Shown piece after piece: positions 1-5,525 of a DNA stretch of 5,980 bases (position 1 is the first letter of the stretch; every line of letters starts with the position of its first letter). The position numbers and the translations under genes were made by a program. The stretch is from Clostridiales bacterium (GTDB lineage: Bacteria > Bacillota > Clostridia > Oscillospirales > CAG-272). The notes below the pieces were generated by a model that did not search any database, had not been told where the DNA came from, and saw nothing but the letters and a program-made list of their open reading frames with translations. Location: assembly GCA_012511425.1 (NCBI GenBank), contig JAAZGC010000142.1, forward strand, positions 1 through 5,980, written 5' to 3'.

Positions 1-220
1 CGTCAAGGAAAAGCCCGCGGAGGGAGCCGGCGATGAGGTCGTTTTTATAAACATGAACCTCCGACTGCGAAAGCAGCGCCGCAAAGGCGTTGGCGCGGGC
101 GCGCGCCGAAGATACGGAAAGATCGGCGTAATATCCGCGTCCCTTGTAAAGGTTCACGGCATACACCGCCTTCTTCGGCGAGTAAATTTCATTGTATAGC
201 GGAATCAGTTTCTCGTCCAT
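1..220 (-). CDS. N terminus of a probable pyruvate formate-lyase-like (glycyl-radical enzyme family) protein, partial
   Basis: An open frame starts with ATG at 220 and runs without a stop off the left edge, giving 73 codons. A strong ribosome binding site (GAAAGGAG, 229-236) lies eight bases upstream, so the start is well supported. The protein begins MDEKLIPLYNEIYSPKKAVY. Around residues 41-71 it shows an alanine-rich helix followed by a VHVYKNDLIAGSLRG stretch. This resembles the N-terminal pattern of pyruvate formate-lyase domain proteins, where an arginine/alanine-rich helix leads into a 'P-I-x-I-x-x-[DE]-L-I-x-G' motif. The catalytic cysteine and the C-terminal glycyl-radical motif would lie outside the window, so neither the reaction nor even radical activity can be judged. 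The gene has its own promoter just upstream and does not depend on the prmC operon. The coding call is firm. The family call is an inference from a short stretch and could be wrong. Confidence 0.6.
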   Translation of the reverse strand, partial: MDEKLIPLYNEIYSPKKAVYAVNLYKGRGYYADLSVSSARARANAFAALLSQSEVHVYKNDLIAGSLRGLFLD

Positions 221-228
221 ATCAAAAA

Positions 229-236
229 CTCCTTTC
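229..236 (-). promoter_or_regulatory. Ribosome binding site of the left-edge gene
   Basis: Read on the minus strand this is GAAAGGAG, with AGGAG ending eight bases before the ATG at 220. It is the closest match to the Shine-Dalgarno consensus in the window, and it fixes the start of the partial gene at 1-220. Confidence 0.8.
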
Positions 237-286
237 GATTTCGGCCGGTTCGCCGATCTCGGGGCTTTATAAGCGGAATCGTATTT

Positions 287-297
287 ACCGTTACGGT
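287..297. promoter_or_regulatory. Small perfect palindrome at a promoter, possible operator
   Basis: ACCGTTACGGT is a perfect inverted repeat with 5-base arms around one central base. It covers the last base of the proposed -10 element and the likely transcription start of the left-edge gene, a position where a bound repressor would block initiation. No regulator is encoded in the window, and an 11-base palindrome can arise by chance, so the operator role is only a suggestion. Confidence 0.3.
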
Positions 298-325
298 TTA
301 TATATTTTTTTAAAACAGCTGTCAG
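297..325 (-). promoter_or_regulatory. Sigma-A-type promoter for the left-edge gene
   Basis: On the minus strand a -35 hexamer CTGACA (320-325, five of six matches to TTGACA) is separated by exactly 17 bases from a -10 hexamer TATAAA (297-302, five of six matches to TATAAT). The spacer is AT-rich. Transcription would start near 290, leaving a leader of about 70 bases before the ATG at 220. The -35 box overlaps the stop codon of the upstream pseudogene (322-324). I see no terminator hairpin between the pseudogene and this promoter, so read-through from prmC is also possible. Confidence 0.55.
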
Positions 326-1209
326 CCGAGTTCCAGGAACTTTTCGTTGACCTTTGCATACTGTTTTTGCACCATCGACTCATACTTCGCATAAACGGAA
401 GCGAAGCTGCGGTCGGAGCGGTTGGCAAGATACCAGCCGACGCTGTTCAGATCGTTTGAGTTGTCGAAGAAATAGTAGCCGATGTCGAACACTCTGCCGG
501 CGCGGATGATGTCGAGCATCTCCACCGACTCGGCGTCGCGGGTGAACTTGGTGGTCAGCACCACGTCGTAATAAGTCGGAATAACCGTGAGATAGCTCTC
601 ATATGCGAGCGCTTCGAGAATAACCGACGCCTTCTCCGGGTCGGGATTTGTGACCGGAACGATGAAGAGGTTGCAGCCGGCGTCGACGTTGGCGTAGTAG
701 TTGTCAATGGTCTCGTCATATTTCGGCCACGGAATGATGCCGAAATCCTCGTCCATATCGCGCAGGTTCTGCACATCTCCGATACCGGGATCATAGAAAA
801 GCGCGCGTGCGACAGCAGCAGATCAAGGCTCGAATCTCCCGCAAGGACGGCGGTTCGGGCGGTATCCAGCCCGAAATCGTCGTTGTCGCGGACGAACTCA
901 AAGACGATGTTGAACTGTTCGGCAACTTTTGAGTTGCGCTCGAATATCGCATCTTCGATTGTGTCGCCGGTCTGCTCTTTCACATCGAAGTCAGAGGCAA
1001 ACCAGTCATGCTCGCGCATATATAGTGAATGTGTCTCCGTTATAGTCGGCTTCCGGCAGATCGGCTTTTATAGGCGCCTCGGTGGTTTCATCGGGAGCGT
1101 CGGGATGTTGTTTTCTGTTTTTATTGTTTTCCTGTACATTTTGATTATTGTTTTCCTGTTCGATATTGCGAATCCCTGATTTCCGGGAACACTGGTCGGG
1201 CAAGCGGCT
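322..1209 (-). pseudogene. Decayed extracellular solute-binding lipoprotein gene (ABC transporter type)
   Basis: Three pieces of one protein are found in order. From 1203 to about 1017 there is an Asn/Gln/Thr/Glu-rich linker and then LPEADYNGDTFTIYAR. In another frame, from 1019 to about 805, the reading continues as EHDWFASDFDVKEQTGDT, then DAIFERN and AVLAGDSSLDLLLSHA. Back in the first frame, from about 807 to 322, comes RALFYDPGIGD, then DFGIIPWPKYDE, an ILEALAYES segment and YYDVVLTTKFTRD, ending in an intact C terminus and a TGA. These are hallmark segments of the roughly 450-550 residue sugar-type solute-binding lipoproteins common in Clostridia. The remains total only about 300 residues, so roughly the central 150-250 are missing. 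There is no signal peptide: the frame runs back into the prmC stop codon, and only a TTG (1201-1203) could serve as start. With a missing export signal, a frameshift near 1016 and a deletion plus frameshift near 805, it cannot give a working binding protein. The family assignment comes from memory of such proteins, not from a search. Confidence 0.8.
1121..1159. repeat. 15-base direct repeat in the linker of the pseudogene
   Basis: TTATTGTTTTCCTGT occurs perfectly at 1121-1135 and again at 1145-1159, an offset of 24 bases or eight codons. On the coding strand the two copies encode QENNNQ and QENNKN-like runs in the Asn/Gln-rich segment that normally tethers a solute-binding lipoprotein to the membrane. 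This AT-rich patch differs from the GC-rich surroundings, as is usual for such linkers. It is probably slippage-derived low-complexity sequence. Confidence 0.6.
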
Positions 1210-2040
1210 TTATATACCAAGCTTCCTCAGCTCCGCAACCCGGTCGTTCCCTCCCCAGTCGCGGGTTACCTTGCAGGAAAAGCCGTATTCTTCCGCGATT
1301 TCGGTTATCCCCTCCCGCTGGTCATAGCCGATTTCAAATATCATCACGCCGCCGTCAGCGAGTGACGGAGCGAAATTCTCAATTATCGCGCGGTAGAAGC
1401 GAAAACCGTCATCGCCTCCGTCAAGGGCGCAGAGCGGCTCAAAGTCCCGCACAGAAGCGTCAAGCGTTTTAAGGTCGGAAGTCTTTATATAAGGCGGGTT
1501 CGCGGCGATTACGTCAAAACGTTTGCCGCGGGTGATTCCATCGGCGGCTTCTCTGTCGGTGACATCCGCCGCAATAAAGCGAAAAACGTCGAAGTTTTCG
1601 GGTCGCACGGCTTTATTGCGGTTGCGGTCGGCGTTTTTCCGAGCGACGGCAAGCGCGCCGGGGGAAATATCAACCGCCGTGACCGAGGAAAGCCGCGCTG
1701 GGGTGTTCGCCGCGGCGGAAATTGCAATGCAGCCGCTTCCGGTGCAGAGGTCGAGAAAATGCGCCCCGCCCTGAAGGGCGGCAACGTCCCGGAGGACGGT
1801 AACGTCCCGAAGGGCGGCAATAACCGCCTCAACTACCCGCTCGGTGTCCGGGCGGGGAATAAGGGTGTCCGGCGTGACAAGATAGCTTTCCCGGAAGAAC
1901 GCCTGCTCTCCGGTTATAAGCGCGACCGGCTCTCCCGCTTCGGCGCGGGCGGCGGCCGACTCATATTCGGCGCCATGTCCGAAGGCTTCCCGCAGCCGCA
2001 TATCGTCCTGCTTTGAAAGGTTACTGAATAACCGGCTCAT
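1210..2040 (-). CDS. prmC: Peptide chain release factor N5-glutamine methyltransferase
   Basis: Transfers a methyl group from S-adenosylmethionine to the glutamine of the GGQ motif in release factors RF1 and RF2, which improves translation termination; cytoplasmic. The 276-residue product shows GEPVALITGEQAFF (residues 36-49), VTPDTLIPRPDTE (55-67), the SAM-binding LDLCTGSGCIAI (96-107), TAVDIS (121-126) and the catalytic NPPY (181-184), all diagnostic of PrmC. The ATG at 2040 was chosen because everything upstream in that frame is a shadow of yqhQ with no PrmC similarity. It lies inside the yqhQ end (20-base overlap), so translation is probably coupled; its own ribosome binding site is poor. 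Oddities: GEPxAxxTG starts about 29 residues earlier than in E. coli PrmC, so part of the N-terminal helical domain is missing, and the linker before the SAM domain carries a short tandem repeat. The usual neighbour prfA is absent downstream. Confidence 0.93.
   Translation of the reverse strand: MSRLFSNLSKQDDMRLREAFGHGAEYESAAARAEAGEPVALITGEQAFFRESYLVTPDTLIPRPDTERVVEAVIAALRDVTVLRDVAALQGGAHFLDLCTGSGCIAISAAANTPARLSSVTAVDISPGALAVARKNADRNRNKAVRPENFDVFRFIAADVTDREAADGITRGKRFDVIAANPPYIKTSDLKTLDASVRDFEPLCALDGGDDGFRFYRAIIENFAPSLADGGVMIFEIGYDQREGITEIAEEYGFSCKVTRDWGGNDRVAELRKLGI
1773..1826. repeat. 18-base tandem repeat inside prmC, about 2.7 copies
   Basis: Plus-strand copies are GAAGGGCGGCAACGTCCC (1773-1790), GGAGGACGGTAACGTCCC (1791-1808) and GAAGGGCGGCAATAACCG (1809-1826). 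Copies one and two agree at 15 of 18 bases; copies one and three agree at 14, with the first 12 identical. The period is six codons, so the frame is kept, and on the coding strand it gives AALRDV-TVLRDV-AALQGG. It sits in the linker between the N-terminal part and the methyltransferase domain of PrmC, just before the SAM-binding LDLCTGSG motif. Confidence 0.8.
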
Positions 2041-3187
2041 CGTCTTCGCCGGTGCCGGCGGATTCCGCTTTTTCCGAAACGGGTTCTGCATCATCGCCGC
2101 TCGTTTCCGTTTCGGAGGCCGCGGATTCGGCGGCAACTTTCGCCGCAGCTTTTGCCGCAAGCCGTTCCCTGTCTTCATCGGTTACGCCGATGCCGTCGGC
2201 GGGGAGCACGTCCGGGTTAGTCAGAGGGTCATATCCGGGGAAATTGTCCGGCAGAGCTGATTTCAGCGAAGCGACGGCGCACTCGATCATATCCGGCGCA
2301 GGCTCGCGGGTGGTTATCCGCTGCATCCAGAGGCCGGGCGCCGAAAGGGCGCGGATTATAACGTTGTCGTGCTTTCCGGCGAACATGATGAACTCAAAGC
2401 CGAGCCCGACTATCACCGGCATCAGCGCTATTTTCGAAAGCATCCGAAGCATGGTGTTGTCCCACGGAACTATCGGCAGCGAATAGATAAGAATCGAAAG
2501 CAGCAGCATCACAAACAGGAAGCTCGTGCCGCAGCGCGGGTGAAAGCGGGTCTGCGCCTTTACGTTTTCGACGGTCAGCGGCAGCCCCTTTTCGTAGCAG
2601 AATATCGATTTATGCTCGGCGCCGTGGTACATGAAAACCCGCTTGATGTCGCTCATATGCGAGACGCCCCAGAGATACAGCACGAAGATGAGTATCTTCA
2701 CAAGTCCCTCTATCAGGTTTTTGAAAAGCCCGAGTCCGCCTCCCGCCGCCGTATCGAGCGCGCGGGTCAGAAAGACGGGCAGCCACATAAAGAGCAGAAG
2801 CCCGATGCCGACTCCCAAAACCGAGGCGATGCCCATTATGACGCCGACAAGCTTGCTGCCTAAATGCTTATCAAGCCACTTTTCAAATTTGCTCTCCGGC
2901 TCGATATCGTCGATTCCCAGCGCTTCGGCGGAGATGCTGAGCGTTTTGTAGCTGAGCATCATCATCTCGACGAAGTTTACGACGCCGCGGAGGATGGGTA
3001 TACTCAGAATCTTATGTTTTTTCCTGACGCTTTTCCAGGGTTTTTTAATGATTTTTATCGAACAGTCCGGCATCCGGTTGGCGACGGCGAAGCTGTCGCG
3101 CCCCTTCATCATGACGCCTTCGATAACGGCCTGACCGCCGACGGTCGCAAGCCGCGGGTTCTTTTCTTTGTTCTTTTTATCTGACAT
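2021..3187 (-). CDS. yqhQ: DUF1385 family membrane protein (YqhQ-like)
   Basis: A 388-residue protein of the DUF1385 family, whose biochemical role I do not know to be established. Family signatures are clear: GGQAVIEGVMMKG (17-29), YHGAEHKSIFCYE (187-199), QTRFHPRCGTSFLF (212-225) and PGLWMQRITTREPAPDMIE (284-302). Hydrophobic segments at about 112-140, 160-176, 221-240 and 253-270 suggest an integral membrane protein with conserved His/Cys-containing loops. The start (ATG 3187) puts the GGQAVIEG motif near the N terminus as in relatives; the ribosome binding site is weak (AAAGAG around 3202-3207). The last 75 or so residues, after the conserved ECAVASLKSAL, are an Ala/Ser/Glu/Asp-rich acidic tail that makes the protein longer than B. 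subtilis YqhQ (a little over 300 residues) and overlaps the start of prmC. The yqhQ-prmC order is common in Clostridia, usually with rpmE before and prfA after; neither is here. Confidence 0.92.
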   Translation of the reverse strand: MSDKKNKEKNPRLATVGGQAVIEGVMMKGRDSFAVANRMPDCSIKIIKKPWKSVRKKHKILSIPILRGVVNFVEMMMLSYKTLSISAEALGIDDIEPESKFEKWLDKHLGSKLVGVIMGIASVLGVGIGLLLFMWLPVFLTRALDTAAGGGLGLFKNLIEGLVKILIFVLYLWGVSHMSDIKRVFMYHGAEHKSIFCYEKGLPLTVENVKAQTRFHPRCGTSFLFVMLLLSILIYSLPIVPWDNTMLRMLSKIALMPVIVGLGFEFIMFAGKHDNVIIRALSAPGLWMQRITTREPAPDMIECAVASLKSALPDNFPGYDPLTNPDVLPADGIGVTDEDRERLAAKAAAKVAAESAASETETSGDDAEPVSEKAESAGTGEDDEPVIQ

Positions 3188-3284
3188 TATATAATTATTT
3201 CTCTTTTTCGGGTATCTCTCCGCTTAAACGGATTTATATGATTTTACGGGATGCTTTACGCAAAACGCCGTAATATATATTTTT

Positions 3285-4088
3285 TTAATTATTTCCCCCG
3301 CCGCAGATGCCGAGTATTGCGTGACCCGCCATCATAAGCCCGGCGGCCGCCGGAACCCAGCTGTTCGACATGGGCACGCCGATATCGCTTCTCATCGGCG
3401 GCTCGTCGCTCCAGAGGGCGAGGCAGCTAAGCGAAAGTTCGCGGCATTTCAACCGAACCGCCTTCGCAAGCGGGCAGGTATGCGTTTTGTCTATCGGCGT
3501 CACTCGGAATCGGGAGGGGTCGAGCTTGTTGCCGGTTCCCATGCAGCTGATAATCGCCGCGCCCGACTCCGCCGCGGCGGAAATAAGGGCAAGCTTGCCG
3601 CCGACATCGTCGATGCAGTCGAGCACCCACGAAGCGCCGCCGATTACGGCCGCGGCGTTCTCCGCCGTTATCCGCTCGGTTATCACGGTTACTTTGCAGT
3701 CGGGATTTATCGAACGAATCCGATCCGCCGCGGCAAGAGCCTTGCTCCTGCCTATGCTTTCGCGGGTAGCCAGAAGCTGTCGGTTCAGGTTGGTTTCATC
3801 AAAAACGTCGCAGTCGCAGACGCGGATATTCCCGACACCTGCACGGGCGATCGCTTCGGCGCAATGCCCCCCGACGCCGCCGAGACCGGCGACAAGCACC
3901 GACGCGCTCATAAGGCTGGATATCGCCTCGTCGCCTAACATCGCGCGGGTGCGGCTGAGCCATTCGGGGATTATATACTTTTTGTCGCCGCCGTCGGCGG
4001 CTGCGGAATTCTCCGGAGTGTCGGCTGAAATGTTTTCTCGGTTGTTTATATATTTTTTATCGTCATCCGGGCTTATTCGCGCTTCCAT
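3285..4088 (-). CDS. tcdA: ThiF/E1-like enzyme, probable tRNA threonylcarbamoyladenosine dehydratase
   Basis: A 267-residue ATP-dependent E1-like protein. TcdA cyclises the t6A modification at position 37 of ANN-decoding tRNAs after adenylating it. Visible elements: LSRTRAMLGDEA (44-55, the usual family start), the nucleotide-binding GLGGVGG (68-74), a CDCDVFDETNLNRQLLATR stretch (91-109) with the Asn-Arg-Gln adenylation residues, LDCIDDVGGKLALI (156-169), MGTGNKLDPSRF (183-194) and SWVPAAAGLMMA (243-254). The GNKLDP and NSWVP-type segments favour TcdA over ThiF or MoeB. The ATG at 4088 has a GAGGGG ribosome binding site and overlaps the cysS end by 16 bases, implying coupled translation. The first 42 residues are a non-conserved polar extension with two DKKYI copies. 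A ThiF-like activator of a sulfur carrier remains possible but less likely. Confidence 0.88.
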   Translation of the reverse strand: MEARISPDDDKKYINNRENISADTPENSAAADGGDKKYIIPEWLSRTRAMLGDEAISSLMSASVLVAGLGGVGGHCAEAIARAGVGNIRVCDCDVFDETNLNRQLLATRESIGRSKALAAADRIRSINPDCKVTVITERITAENAAAVIGGASWVLDCIDDVGGKLALISAAAESGAAIISCMGTGNKLDPSRFRVTPIDKTHTCPLAKAVRLKCRELSLSCLALWSDEPPMRSDIGVPMSNSWVPAAAGLMMAGHAILGICGGGNN

Positions 4089-5476
4089 GTCGTCCCCTCG
4101 GGGGTGTCGGTGAGGCGGATGCCCCTTGAAGTCAGCTCATTTCTTATCCGATCGGCTTCGGCGTAGTTTTTCGCCTTCTTCGCGGCGGTCCTTTCGGCGA
4201 CGAGGGCGTTTATCTCGTCGGCCTCCGGGTCGGCGGCGTCATTAACGGCTTCTTCTTCCGGCTCTTTGTCGAGGTCGAGCGCGAGAATCGTGTCGGCGTC
4301 AGCTATCGCCCTGAAAATCTCGTCGTTCCTGCCGTCGAGCTTCGCCATCCCCCAGACGGCGCCTAAAGCGCGGGGGATATTGAGGTCGTCGAAGACCGCC
4401 TCGTCAAACTCGGCTTTAAGTTCGTCCAGCCGTGCGCGGTCGAAATTCTCCCCGGCTCCCTTATGCGCCGAAACGGCGCGGCGGAGGTTCGAAAGACTGC
4501 GCTTTGCGCCGTCCATCCCCTCAAAAGTGAAATTCAGCTTCTGGCGATAATGCGAGTTGAAGCAGAAATAGCGAAAATCGAGCGGGTCATATCCCATCTC
4601 GGCAAGCTGCGAAACGGTGTAGGTGTTGCGAAGCGACTTCGACATCTTGCCGCCGTCGACGAGCATAAATTCGCCGTGCAGCCAGAACGCCGCCGGAACT
4701 TCGCCGCAGCAGCCCCAGCCCTGGGCGATCTCGTTTTCGTGATGCACCGGAATGTGGTCGGCGCCGCCGGTGTGGATATCAAAGCGCGCGCCCAAATATT
4801 TCAGCCCCATGGCGGAGCACTCGATGTGCCAGCCGGGATAGCCCATGCCCCACGGGCTCGGCCACTGCATTATATGCTCTTTCGGCGCCTTTTTCCAGAG
4901 CGCAAAGTCGGCGGGATTCCGCTTCTCCGAGTTCACTTCAACCCTCGCGCCGCTCAATTGGTCGTCGAGCTTGAGCCGGGAAAGCATTCCGTATCCGGGG
5001 AATTTGCTTATATCATAGTAAATTCCGTCGGAAATTTCATAGCCGATGCCGCGGTCGCAAAGCTCCTTTACAAACTCGATCATCTCGCCGATGTTGTCGG
5101 TCGCTTTGGCGATAATTTCGGGGCGGCTGATGTGCAGCGCAGCTACGTCGCGCATGAAGACGCCGGTGTAATACTCGGCGATTTCCCAGGGGGTTTTCTT
5201 CTGCTCCCTCGACGCGACTTCCAGCTTGTCCTCGCCGTCGTCGCCGTCGTCGGTAAGGTGGCCGACGTCGGTGATGTTCATGACGTGAAGCAGGTCATAG
5301 CCGCCTCGCTTCAGCACCCGGCGCAGGCTGTCCATGAAAATGTAAGTGCGCATATTGCCGATGTGCGCGTAGGAATAGACGGTCGGACCGCAGGAGTAGA
5401 TGCGGACTTTATTCCCCTCAAGCGGGGCAAAATCCTCTTTCGAGCGGGTCAGGGTGTTGTAGAATCTGATAGCCAT
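4073..5476 (-). CDS. cysS: Cysteinyl-tRNA synthetase
   Basis: Attaches cysteine to tRNA-Cys using ATP; cytoplasmic class I synthetase, 467 residues, close to the usual 460-470. The catalytic signatures are present: HIGN (38-41, the HIGH box) and KMSKS (277-281). The zinc site that selects cysteine is intact, with C29 in YSCGPTVY, C220 in WHIECSAM, H245 in PVHHENE and E249, matching E. coli C28, C209, H234 and E238. The NPADFALWKKAPKEHIMQWP segment (187-206) is typical of the clostridial form. The C-terminal helical domain ends in the family-type TDTPEGTTWKR. An acidic low-complexity stretch near 402-421 looks inserted within that domain. The start at 5476 is supported by AAGGAC at 5483-5488, six bases upstream. 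It follows cysE by 49 bases, a common Bacillota order, and overlaps tcdA. If a tRNA-sensing leader exists it would lie upstream of cysE, outside the window. Confidence 0.97.
   Translation of the reverse strand: MAIRFYNTLTRSKEDFAPLEGNKVRIYSCGPTVYSYAHIGNMRTYIFMDSLRRVLKRGGYDLLHVMNITDVGHLTDDGDDGEDKLEVASREQKKTPWEIAEYYTGVFMRDVAALHISRPEIIAKATDNIGEMIEFVKELCDRGIGYEISDGIYYDISKFPGYGMLSRLKLDDQLSGARVEVNSEKRNPADFALWKKAPKEHIMQWPSPWGMGYPGWHIECSAMGLKYLGARFDIHTGGADHIPVHHENEIAQGWGCCGEVPAAFWLHGEFMLVDGGKMSKSLRNTYTVSQLAEMGYDPLDFRYFCFNSHYRQKLNFTFEGMDGAKRSLSNLRRAVSAHKGAGENFDRARLDELKAEFDEAVFDDLNIPRALGAVWGMAKLDGRNDEIFRAIADADTILALDLDKEPEEEAVNDAADPEADEINALVAERTAAKKAKNYAEADRIRNELTSRGIRLTDTPEGTTWKRE
4094..4099 (-). promoter_or_regulatory. 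Ribosome binding site deciding the tcdA start
   Basis: GAGGGG on the minus strand lies five bases before the ATG at 4088, inside the last codons of cysS. It supports the long N terminus of the E1-like protein over an internal start nearer its conserved LSRTRAMLG segment, where the only nearby methionine codon (residue 50) would cut into the family's conserved start. Confidence 0.55.
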
Positions 5477-5525
5477 ATATCTGTCCTTGTATTCGTTTTT
5501 TTATTTTTATATGTCGGAATATGCG

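Noticed and set aside
780..1026. Programmed ribosomal frameshifting to explain the split solute-binding protein
   Set aside because: There is no slippery heptamer or downstream structure at either frame switch. The missing central domain and signal peptide cannot be repaired by frameshifting.
2041..2178. Upstream extension of prmC by 46 codons to an ATG at 2178
   Set aside because: The added residues are Lys/Arg/Pro-rich, bear no resemblance to the PrmC N terminus, and are a frame shadow of the yqhQ tail. The ATG at 2040 is the better start.
3233..3263. Possible promoter for yqhQ (TTGCGT-like -35, TATAAA -10)
   Set aside because: The spacing is 19 bases to TATAAA, or 17 to a poor CATATA, and the -35 is weak. 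A promoter in this gap is plausible, but this one is not supported enough to list.
3255..3272. Inverted repeat TTACG...CGTAA after tcdA as a terminator
   Set aside because: Only five base pairs close an eight-base loop, and on the transcribed minus strand no T-run follows. The T-run is on the wrong side for the genes here.
3321..4113. Two long plus-strand frames opposite tcdA (205 and 247 codons)
   Set aside because: They are antisense to a well-supported E1-like gene, with Arg/Ala/Ser-rich composition typical of shadow frames and no plausible start context.
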